Under the pieces are notes generated by a model. It was not told the origin of the DNA and searched no databases. It saw nothing but the letters and a program-made list of their open reading frames with translations. Position numbers and translations under genes: made by a program. From NCBI GenBank assembly GCA_015179125.1, contig WHVA01000026.1, positions 1 through 64,000 of the forward strand: DNA of 64,000 nt, read 5' to 3'. Position 1 is the stretch's first letter. Each line of letters starts with the position of its first letter. The DNA comes from Gautieria morchelliformis (Eukaryota; Basidiomycota; Agaricomycetes; Gomphales; Gomphaceae). Positions 35,186-44,991 of the stretch are shown in pieces.

Positions 35186-35935
35186 ATGACACTACAGACC
35201 GCCACCATCGCCGCAAGCGATTCTAGTCTTTTTACGACGATGTCCAAGCTCGCCGCATTTCTGTCCCAGGGCACAGCGCTTACCGATCGTGTTATCTCCC
35301 TTGCTGGGGTATACTTTTTCCCGCTTGCCATCGATGGCCTTTCCCACAACCGCGGCGCCATCAATTGGTAAGATGCTACACCTCGTCACAACACTGGCAC
35401 TCAAACCGCATCAGCATTCCTGTCTCGATCGTCCTCCAGCAGGTCCTTGCGCTTTTCATTCTCAAGTCTTCCGCTGGATTTGCTATCTTCGCCTGGTTTA
35501 ACACGGTGGCTGCCGACTTCGTAACTTGCGCTGTCCAGGCGACCGCAGAAATATTTTACGCAGACACCACAGCAAAGGGATGGTTCTTCGTCTCTGGGGT
35601 GAGCTTTCCCACTGAGTTGTTGAATAGCTCCTGACTCGTTTCCTTGCAGCTTGGTGTTATCATTTTTGTTGCGTCCTTTGTGCAGATGCCCTATTTCGTG
35701 AGTGACAACCATTTCTTCTGGTGCCTTCATACTCAACCTTGCGCTACTCGTCTTCGTGAACAGCACACCCGTCTGGATTTTCCCAGGATTCGAAGTCAAG
35801 GCTTTCGATCTCCACCAAGCTGTAGCAGGCCCACTCTTCCCGCTCACCTTCCTTGGCATGCCATGGAACGAGACCTTTCTTTAACCTCGCGTACCTCGTC
35901 TCCGGTAAGCTGCTCGTGAGCTCGTACTTCGTGTA
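35186..35935 (+). pseudogene. Concentrative nucleoside transporter (CNT) remnant
   Basis: The translated pieces match the CNT (Na+ or H+/nucleoside symporter) family. RVISLAGVYFFPLAIDGLS (from 35287), then after a GTAAGA..CATCAG intron (35370-35416) VLQQVLALFILKSSAGFAIF, WFNTVAADF and IFYADTTAKGWFFVSG, then after a GGTGAG..TTGCAG intron (35600-35650) LGVIIFVASFVQMPYF. The family's central region, including the GQGES nucleoside-binding motif, is missing. The next coding text is the C-terminal part ILNLALLVFVNSTPVWI and GPLFPLTFLGMPWNETF (35727-35880). A normal member is about 400-600 residues with 8-13 membrane segments; here fewer than half remain and no single frame joins them. I infer a pseudogene with an internal deletion. 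Confidence 0.65.
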
Positions 35936-36289
35936 TGCGTCTCGCCTCATGCTCCCCCCCAGCTTTCTCCACGAAGGCAGCCGCGACGGGTGACTCACTT
36001 CCCGTATTTCTGAGGCGGATAGTACGCATCCAGCTCGCATGTAGTCTGCTGGGACTGGCATGGCCCGCGATCAACACCATGACCCTCGCTTCCGTTGCCC
36101 GTTGTGAATATAATCCAGCGAGGCATTGTCCCGGGAACATTGAGGTAGCGTCGTCACGTCGCATAATCCATAACAATGACCCTTATTGTTTTTCTAGCAT
36201 GACACTGGATAACGGTGACAGCCACTTCCACACGTTCGGTTGGATCGCCGCAGCGCGGGTTGGCATCAAGGAGCCGGAGTAAGTACTTG
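35936..36289. other. No gene recognised
   Basis: A frame at 35935-36282 is open, but its translation has no recognisable motif beyond the end of the transporter remnant. It leads into the minisatellite. Confidence 0.3.
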
Positions 36290-36700
36290 GGGGTGCATTA
36301 CGGTGCATGTGGACTGTACGTGCAGGCGGTGTACGTTTCCTGTGCACCGTACGTGGAGAAGACGGTGCACGCGAACCGTACATGCAGAGGGCGTACGGTG
36401 CACGTGGACCGTACGTGCAGGCGGCGTACGGTTCCTGTGCACCGTAAGTGGACGCGGCGGCGGGTGGTGCATGCGCACTGTCCGCGGAGAGGCGACGGAC
36501 GGTGCATGTGCACCGTAAGTGGATGCGGGGGACGGTGAATTGGGACCGCACTGGCAGGCGGCGTACGGTTCCTCTGGCACCGTAAGTGGACGCGACTGCG
36601 GAGGGTGCATGTGCACCGTCAGCGGAGAGGCGACAGATAGTGCATGTGCACCGTGAGGGGAGATGCGATGGACGGTGCATCTGCACTGTGAGCCGCGCGG
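36290..36700. repeat. Minisatellite, second block
   Basis: Roughly 11-12 units of about 33-36 bp carry ACGGTGCATGTGCACCGT-type palindromes separated by GGAGAGGCGACGGACGGT or AGTGGACGCGGC. Read on the minus strand it matches the block at 22784-23340 (CCTCTCCGCTCACGGTGCAC). The two blocks are 13 kb apart in inverted orientation. Confidence 0.85.
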
Positions 36701-36740
36701 CGGCGGCTGTGGAAGTGTATGAATAGAATATGCATGTATT

Positions 36741-36809
36741 TTACAACCGGGTGTACATGTAAATTACAACAGGTTGTACATGAAAATTGCAACAGGTTGT
36801 ACATGTTTA
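36741..36809. repeat. Three tandem 23-bp units
   Basis: Units start at 36741, 36764 and 36787, with consensus TTACAACAGGTTGTACATG plus four bases. Each holds the dyad TACAACAGGTTGTA. Confidence 0.9.
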
Positions 36810-36859
36810 TAACAGCCGGCGTCTGCTGCCTGCCCCCTCCTGCCGGATATGCACCGCTC

Positions 36860-39800
36860 CTGCCGAGTCTAACGACAGTGACAATGCCACGTCACATACT
36901 CCCTCCAACTCTTCTACTTCGACTTCACGCGCATCGAGTTACGCGTCAGCTCTGCTTCAGGTTTGGCCCCGCCCCTGGACTATCGTGGTTTCTTGGGAGG
37001 CTCATTCCTGTGATGAGACGCTGCGAAAAGCACAAATGATCAGTCAGCTTTTCGTAGTCGCTTACATCACTTTCTGGGCCATGACTGGTACTGCACACAG
37101 CATCACGGCGCCGACCTGGCGTGTTCAACCATTCCTGTGCTAAGCCGCTACGAAACAGCCTGAGGACTGAAATCGACTCACTCGCTTTGCGCTTTTCGCT
37201 TACAGGCCATCATTCCCCAATTCGAGGACTGGTGCCTGCGGCTGTCCAAACCTTGGGTGGCCATGATGGACGTGATCTCTCACGGATCTGTGATATACAC
37301 GCCTCGAGTCCCTCCTCACAGTATGGTACCTTGCAACTCAAACGAATTGACCCTTCCTGTGCCATCCCATTCGAACCTACCGCAACTGCCTCCTGGTACA
37401 GCTTCGCTTATACATTCTGAAAGCAATAACCCCCCCCCCCCCCATCAATTCTCGTCCTTTTCTTCCTCTGGTATATGTGCACCCTCCCACCCTCCCTGTG
37501 CTAGGGAAGCGCTGCCTTCGTGCTGGCCCCGCAGCAGCAGCGCCCATGATCTGTACCATCTGCACCAGGCTTCTCTTGCGCCCGACATGGTTGGTCATCT
37601 GATCGTAAGCACGACGCTGCTCTCACCAACACTCGCCACCGGGGAACGATTGAAAGAAAACCGCGTTTTGCCAACTGGCAATGCTGGCGAAACATCTCCG
37701 GTGAAAGAGAATCGGAGACCAAACTAACTTGGTGCGCATGTCTTTCCCCCATTCCCAGCATGGTTTTTTGTAAGATGAGTCTGCGCATCTCTCACTAATA
37801 CTGACCAATTCACGACGATTGAAACCCCCGGCTCACCGACTGGCAATGCAGATGAACCAACCTTTGCCAAAGCCACTCCATATTTATCCTCCTAGAGCAC
37901 GTCTCAATGTCCTCCATTCCACCCTCGTGGCACTTTCACAAGTGAGTCTCGTGCTTTGAAACATCTTCACACAGACTCACCGTGCCCCTTGTCCGAATGT
38001 TCAGTGTGCATCACCGTTGTAGGCGGAGAGACCAAGTACCTAGGCTGCGGCTGTATCTCGCGCCCTTACACAACCGACGAAGACTGCCTGAGCTCCCGCT
38101 GCCTGAAAAGCCATAGTCATGCCTGGAACTGCACTCATGGGTACCAGGCTAATTGTCGTGCATGTGTGCACGCAGGAGCGGCGTGCGCCCGTCACCATTC
38201 GTGCCGCGCCCACGACGGCTATCAGCAGCGCTTTACGTAACCACACCAGTTTGAGTGCGTGCAGCGATCACCGTCGAAGTTTAAAGGCCCTTGTGTGTTT
38301 TCTGCATGTCATTGCTGCCTCTCTCACCGACACCTCGTGACGCTTAGGCTGTAGTCCCTGAATAGACGTGTACTGTGCTCACCCAAGTGCAGGACGTGTT
38401 TTCGATGCGATCCTATTATCTATATTCTGTTTTATGCTTCCGTCCGCGCGTTATGTATCTCCCTCCAACCCCATGCCTATGTATCACCTATGCCCATTAA
38501 TATTTCTTATAACTGGCGTGGATTGTAGGGGCAGTCTGGGCGCGCTTGGAGACGAAGATGTTACCGGTACAGGGACGCACCCCCTCGGGGTGTCATCGGC
38601 CCGGGTCACGATCACAAACGCAACGAGCTTGATCATTTCAGATATAGATATACCTCTGAGTGGCTGAGAGTCTACGACTTCGGACTGCTGATTGAGGGCA
38701 GAAGATTGATCGTTTACAAAGCCGCATCTATGATGCTTGCAAGATTGTCGGCAGCTGATATTATTAAAGTGGACTTGCCGACGCCTCCCGCTACAATTAC
38801 TGGTACTTTGGGCTCGTTACTAATAAACGGTCCCGTTTCACGTGCCGTTAGCCGACCCATAGCTCGGGATACTGTCTGTTGTGAATTTCGATCATGGTGA
38901 CTTCGAGAGTGTATGGTTCGACAGATCTTCTAATGGCCTTCAAGTGTTTCGTTGCGTTCCTCAGCATTGCCCTTGCTGCTCACGCCGCGACTACTGGCCA
39001 TGTCAAGTGTCCAGATGGCAATGTAGCCTCCCATTCTGCTTGCTGCCCGTTTTTCGCCCTTCGCGCCGACCTGCAAAATAACGCGTGAGGTGTTGGTTCC
39101 GGGTTGCGCAGCTCAGTTAGCCGATCAATTGTTTAGTTTTTCACACCAGTGCGGTGAGGACATTCATGAGACAGTTCTTCTCAGTTTCCGTGGGTCCATT
39201 CCCAGACGACAGTGGCGTACGCTCACTTACTCTAGTATTCTTTTCTCTTTCAGACGACGCCATCGCATTCTCGCCAGCTCTAAATGACCAGGGGCTCCCA
39301 GCTGGTGGAGGTGCCGACGGTTCCATGCTTATTTTCCCCAACGTCAAGCCGAATTTCCTGGCAAACCTCGGGATGTCTGACAGGTTTGAACTACTTACAC
39401 CCTTCCTCCGCAACCACTCCCAGGTCTCTGCAGGCGACCTCATTCAATTCGCCGCTGCCGTTGCTATCGGCAACTGTCCTGGTGCTCCCAAGTTGGAATT
39501 CATGGCCGGGCGTCCGAATGCCACAGCCCCCGCCTCTGATGGTCTCATTCCTGAACCCCAGGACTCGGTCGACAAGGTCTTCGCCCGTATGAAGGATGGT
39601 GGAAACTTCTCACCTGATGAAGTGGTCGCCTTGCTAGCGTCCCACGCCATTGCGAGATCAGATCACGTTGACCCCTCAATCGAGGCTGTGCCCTTCGACT
39701 CGACGCCTTTCACCTTCGACACTCAAATTTTCGCCGAGTTTTGCTCAAGGGTATTGGGTTCCCTGGAACGCCAAACAACACCGGTCAGTTTAGCTTTCCT

Positions 39801-39860
39801 CAACGCTTCGCTGTATCTAATTTGAATTTTCAGGCGAGGCCTTGTCCCCGCTTCCCTTGG
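36860..39860 (+). repeat. Segmental duplication, copy 1
   Basis: About 3 kb in direct orientation matches 56450-59445. Similarity starts near GAGTCTAACGACAGTGAC and ends at CTTGTCCCCGCTTCC. It includes a run of 14 C (37430-37443), the Cys-rich ORF and most of the peroxidase. Copy 1 continues into the peroxidase C-terminal exon while copy 2 does not. Confidence 0.92.
37956..38240 (+). CDS. Cys-rich small ORF, copy 1
   Basis: The frame encodes up to 94 residues with about 15 Cys and 9 His: CSVCITVVGGETKYLGCGC, then CLSSRCLKSHSHAWNC, CRACV and CARHHSC. I do not recognise the family. Support for coding is that the frame stays open in the second copy (57599-57874) with a handful of substitutions. 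The start is uncertain: the first Met of the frame is not preceded by a clear promoter, and an upstream ATGTCCTCC followed by a GTGAGT donor (about 37941) could be a first exon but does not splice in frame as read. No signal peptide is visible. It could bind zinc through its Cys/His clusters. That is inference. Confidence 0.4.
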   Translation: MKHLHTDSPCPLSECSVCITVVGGETKYLGCGCISRPYTTDEDCLSSRCLKSHSHAWNCTHGYQANCRACVHAGAACARHHSCRAHDGYQQRFT

Positions 39861-40075
39861 ATGTGTCTCCAATCCGACTTCCTCATCGCTCGTGACCCCG
39901 CACGGCTTGCACGTGGCAAGGCTTCGTCAATGAGCAAGAAAAGACGTCCAATGCCTTCAGGGATGCTATGGATGAGCTCGCCGTGATTGGTGAGAATCCA
40001 TCCCAGTTGGTCGACTGCTCTGAGGTCATTCTTGACCCGATTCCTGCCTCCGGCAACCCGGAGACGTATGTATTT
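38933..40075 (+). pseudogene. Manganese-peroxidase-like class II peroxidase, copy 1
   Basis: Class II fungal secretory peroxidase of the MnP type (H2O2-dependent oxidation of Mn2+ in lignin attack). Exon 1 (38933-39084) has a signal peptide MAFKCFVAFLSIALAAHA and VKCPDG..SACC. Exon 2 (39137-39189) reads [15 protein letters not shown]. Exon 3 (from 39254) starts by completing the distal His (F-H-DAIAFSP) and has GGGADGS, NCPGAP and the proximal His in ASHAIARSD. The three Mn ligands (Glu, Glu in GEDIHE and Asp in ARSD) are present and no catalytic Trp precedes LLASH. The distal Arg expected four residues before His (R-L-x-F-H) is Leu. A one-base frameshift near 39738 ([12 protein letters not shown]) and more near 39860 and 39895 break the C-terminal part, where TWQGFVNEQ and DELAVIGENPSQLVDCSEV are still readable. 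Introns are 52, 64 and 50 bp. Confidence 0.88.
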
Positions 40076-43000
40076 TTGTATCCAAGCACCCGTGTGTCCA
40101 GGGCGCCGATCCGTCGGACATATGGCCGTGGGAGATGGTGCCTGGGGTCTGCATCCCGGGACGGGCCCGGATGCTGTCGTCGACCGCGAGACCTGTCAAG
40201 AAGCATACGCCAAGTGCCAAGCCTGAATCTCGATCGATCCCGGCCACGTGCACCCAGCGCACAGGAAAGCGTGTGCCTCTTACGTAACGAGGTTTGATGC
40301 CATGTCATTAGGAACCACTCCCATCCACATCCAACCATCGCAACAGCCCTGTCAGACCCTATACACGAGGCACCAGTGATTGTGGCATGCGTGGCCGCTA
40401 TGGGCGACGCAAGCCCGCCTGGCCCAGTGGCGACCTGCAGGCCATTGGTGGAGGTAGCCCGCCCGTCCCATCGAAGGTGTGTCTACGTCCAGCCCTCCTA
40501 TTGTTTTACTCTTCATCCTTGCTCTCAATTTTCATTATCTACGTCGAGTTGCGGGGAACGCACGGAGGTGTCATGCAGGAGGCCTGTCGAGTGGGAGTTC
40601 CTCGCGCACCCGTTGTTCGTCGAGCGTGCATGCCCCGCCTCGGAGTCGGACAGATCGAGTCCAATGGATATGTCTGGCATCGCAAGTGCAATATACCAGC
40701 AATAATAGCAACTGCCGCAGTGCTCGCGTAGGCTTCGTGCACTCCCTGATTACCGCGTGGCGAAGCTAAGGCCACTGCCCAATGAACTATACGGCGTGCG
40801 CTGCGTCCGACGCGTTCAACGACCTACTGCAGCATTCTAGCCACGCGTGCGCATTCATCTTTCCAGGAAACGCACAGAAACTCACGTATGCCTCATCACG
40901 GGGCCATACCATACCCAGACACGCGAAAAATCACGCCTCATGAGCAGATATTGTACCCTATGCATGCACTCCTTGCTTATGAAAAGGCACGCGTCGTTGC
41001 TCAACCTCACGTGACGTATCTTCGAAAAGTATGTAATGCCCGACATAGCCTTCCCCCCACCACCTCTCCCGCAAGCGCCGTAACGTTGGAGCTCCACCCC
41101 GCGGATCAGATCCCTCGCTATCCTTATCTGCCTCTGCGTCTCATCCGACGCTTATTCGTGCTGGGCCACCACGTTGGCTGTACGTCTACGAACGAATACC
41201 CTATACCACACAGCGAAACAGCGCACCAGACGGGGGCCGGCATATTTTTGGGCAAAGGGTTTGAGAAGGATTAGACGCTCAGGGACCTCGAATCGCGGTG
41301 TTGTGAGTGGGTAGGGAACTGTTAGGCTCCGTTCCTCCCTTAGCTTTGGCCAAGGTGCTCCACATCGTCATAGTCCGGCAACCAGCAAGAGGACAGAGTG
41401 CGCACGGACAAGGACAGGGGTATCCCACCACGAGTACCCCCTCCCTGCCCCCTCCCGCCCCATCCTCTCGGGTAACCCATCCCAGGGTCATATGCTCCCT
41501 CCGCCGGCTACACAAATCCCAGGTCGAGCGTATGTCCTGTTCTGCAGGATCTGGTGCTTGTTAAGCGTCATTAGGGGAGTTCTGAAGAGGCCTAGGAGGC
41601 CATACGCGTGGGCATGCGCGCGAACCGGATGGTGGTGGTGGTGCCGCACGTTTACTGTAATAGCGCCAAGCGCGGTGGGAGCCCGCTCCCGTGGAAAGGA
41701 GACACCCAGACAAGACGACCCACTGACCAGTGACATCACGATCAGGATCTTGGCCACGGCGTCCGGATCAAAGCACTACATTTTATGTTGATGTCGACGT
41801 TGTTCTGCCGCGTTATCGTCTCTTATTGTTGTGACGTCGCGTCCTCTCGTGCTGTGCTCGTTGGTTTGCCTTCGTCCATCTCGGCCTATCCTGTCATATA
41901 TCCCTCAACTCCGGCTAACACATAAATCATAATCCTGCAGGAACGACCGTCCACCCCCGCGTGGCGCGTGATGCGTGTATCATGCGGTACGGTGCACTCG
42001 TGCGAGCTCCCCAAGGCAACCAGCGCCATCCATATATTGTGTCTGTGTCATGCTGCTCGTTTTAGCTCAGGCGTCAGCGTTGCATGTTTGCCTAGCGCTC
42101 GCCCTTGCCAACATTCTGATATGCCCACGCACGACGAAACCTCTATTCGCTCGGAATCGCCGGTATCCGGTCGATACGCTATGCAACCAAATACTGCGAA
42201 ACTCAATGAAGTGTATCTGGGTAATGTTTTACTGTGGATCCAACCAGGTTAGCTTGTTACCGGTGTTCCAAGTGGGCTCACATTATGATTCACGACAGCG
42301 GATGACTGCAAAACCATACCAGAGGTCCAATACCGTATATTCCTGTTAGGTCGTGTTGTCTTCATACTAATATATCGTACAAAGTTAGAACTGCAAGCAC
42401 GTCTCAGATCACCTCAGTAGCTTCCTGGCCACAGGGCACAGCTCTATATCACCGTCACAGATGATACCCCGAGTGCACAATATCGCGGATATTATGTCAT
42501 GGTGCTCCACCTGAAATTCGAGGATCTCTTCATACGACCTCTTCTCACGTCGCACAGGGCTTGTCGCCAAAATGAGAATCGACGCGTGGCCCCATACAGT
42601 ATCCAGTAACATTGACATGAGCTGATGCCTCTGCCGAGATCATCCAGAATCGCTATAGAATTACAGCCACATGCCTGGCGTTGAGCTGGCCAGGCTAGGT
42701 CTCTGATATCATCTCATCTTACTTCTTCTTCCACAACACACTAGAGAAGCGTCATCTTAATATACACCAGTGAGCCTGTCACAGTTGGTTTCATGTGGTG
42801 TTGCGCTGACACGGCACTGTGAGTCGCCAATGAGTGCCAAGTGTGCTTACATGACATGTTTTAAATGGATCTTGGCGACCATTCCGCCAGGCAAATGGTA
42901 TGTAATAACCAACTCCTGGCGAGAAGCCCAGCCTCAATTATTCGCTCAAGCGGCTAACTATATCTGATGCTTCTACGTTGTATTGCAAACCTGAAGTCTT

Positions 43001-43207
43001 TTACATCCAATGTTCGTTTATCAGACCCTTCCGCCCTGTAATTGTGCCATGCTTCGACACTGATATAGGAGCTATGAATATCTGTTGACCTGGCGGCACC
43101 CATGGCCAGAATCTTATATAGACACCTTCCGCGGGCTGCAACACCAACCCCACATCGCTACGCAAAACTTAGTCCCTCGTCTGCATCCCAGTTTTCGTTC
43201 TTGTACC
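40076..43207. other. No gene recognised
   Basis: Many short overlapping frames on both strands, none with a recognisable domain. The longest (39883-40338 minus, 40888-41274 plus) look like chance frames in GC-rich text. A poly-pyrimidine stretch around 41430-41460 and GGTGGTGGTGGTG at 41629-41641 are the only simple sequences. Confidence 0.3.
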
Positions 43208-44991
43208 ATGGCTCAGGCGGACCCCTCGGCTATCATCCAGATACAATCAGACAAGTACGTGGTTACAACATTAAGTGAGACGAAGAAGAACTTACATGAA
43301 CTAGCTTTGTGTTCAGCTACGACTCATTCGCAGCGTTTGGTTTGTGTACATCTCCCCTGTCTAATTCCACAATTTCCATTGCTTGTTCCACAGCACTACT
43401 CGTCTTCGACACGCTTCTCACATTGCCATCTGAGATCACGCACGTTTGGTGCAAGGCCATCAAAATCGGCACCATTCTCTATTTACTCGCTCGTTACCTG
43501 CCCTTGGGTTTGTTTCTTGTTGACGCATCTATCTATTCATCTAACATGTCCCTTGTGGTGATTACTACTGTTCTCATGCGCACACCCCTACTGAATTTGA
43601 TGAGTATCTAGTATGACTTTCATTCCTTACTAAGAAGCAACCTAGAGACTCATATGTTTGAAGGAAATGTAACATTATGGTTCATCTACGTGATGCTTTG
43701 GGTGTTCCTGTTCTGATTGGAGTACAGGGTGAGTGATAATACCTATGTATTTATTAATTAAAATTATTAACACAATTTACCTATTTAGGCCTTCTGCTAG
43801 CTCGCACCTATGCTATCTCCTTTCAGAAACAAAGAGTTTTGGGTGTTCTTGGGCTGCTTAGTCTTGGTGCTATTATCACTGGAATGGTATGTGCCTGTCC
43901 AGACTTTACATAAATAACATAAATTCATTTCATTGGATATAGTATCTGTCTGTTTTGGATAACTGCAATCTCACTAGTTCACAACTTAATACAGTGAATT
44001 GGTCAGTATGAACTAGGACTTTCGACTTAGATTTATACTAACAAATTCTGCAGGTGTAAGATATAGATGGCTGGACTTGCCCAATCTGCCTCTGAATACC
44101 TTTGGCAGGGTCAACTATCAAAGATGTTGCTGTAATCCTTTTTGAGACTGGAGTTGTGATAGTAACCAGTCTAAGCTCAATTGAAACCTTGAAGCACTGG
44201 CAGAAAGGTGAAATTCAGGATAAGAAATCTCTCATTAGTCTAGTGATTTACCAAGGTGAGTGTACAACATATTGCTTATATGTGTGGACATATCCCTAAT
44301 ATACAGGTAAGGCTTTGTCAGATATGGGTATGGAATCTTATTCCTGTGCTATTACATATATCTGATTCATATCCAGATTTGTGCTTACAATTACTTTGGC
44401 CAGTACTATCACAACAAAGGTACAGCCACTTATAAACCTGTTGAGATTCAGAGTTTATTTCACATTCTCTGTCAATTTAGGTGCTAGGGGTATGTAAGGC
44501 ATTGATAATGGCAATAAAATGGCTAATATCAACTCCTTTGCGGTATAAAGCCCCTTTCTGGCTTCTTAAACACTCTTCAGAACAGGTATATTTTCATCAA
44601 GTTGAGAAGAAAGACATGAGTGTACTAACAGTGCACACACAGCTTGTCAGTAATTATCATCTGCCGGTTCCATCTAACTCTCCAAGGGAGACACAGTCAA
44701 CTTCACAGCCCCTCATTACCTACTCTTTCATTCTCCACCTTTGAAGCTGCCAGACAAAGTATTCACAATGCCATAGTGGCTGAATTTGGGAACCCACCCT
44801 TGAGCCAGGCTTCTAGTGCCAAAGCCTTGGAGGATGATGCGGCTGTTCAGGAAAGCCAGCATGAAGAGGCTGGGCCTGCTGGGATAGAGTTGGATGAGTT
44901 TCCTTGGGCAACAGGGCGTCCTGGAGATGTAGAAATCGCAGGGCCTATTGTCTCCAGTGAGCAGTTAGTGTCTCCTTCAGGCACTGGTTAA
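43208..44991 (+). CDS. DUF6533-type membrane protein, multi-exon
   Basis: The N-terminal exons splice cleanly. Exon 1 (43208-43254, MAQADPSAIIQIQSD), GTACGT..CTAG intron (43255-43304), exon 2 (43305-43339), GTTTGT..CACAG intron (43340-43393), exon 3 (43394-43507) give DSFAAFALLVFDTLLTLPSE, then ITHVW and ILYLLARYLPL. This is the DUF6533 signature (D-x-LLTL-x-E, W, RYLP) of a large Agaricomycete family of seven-helix membrane proteins of unknown role. Later blocks fit the same family: LLLARTYAISFQKQRVLGVL (43783), ILFETGVVIVTS (44138), SLISLVIYQG (44230) and a C-terminal tail ending at 44991 (GIELDEFPWATGRP). Exon edges after 43507 are uncertain. An apparent stop near 43715 means the gene may be damaged. 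Confidence 0.6.

Noticed and set aside
35401..35859. A 152-codon minus-strand ORF
   Set aside because: It is antisense to the nucleoside transporter remnant, whose plus-strand translation has clear family motifs.
38706..38900. A 64-codon frame with AADIIKVDLPTPPAT, faintly like CoA-transferase sequence
   Set aside because: The similarity is a few residues, the frame is not preserved in copy 2 (58300-58480), and no other motif of the family is present.
39883..40338. A 151-codon minus-strand ORF
   Set aside because: It is antisense to the peroxidase C-terminal exon, where TWQGFVNEQ and VDCSEV are readable on the plus strand.
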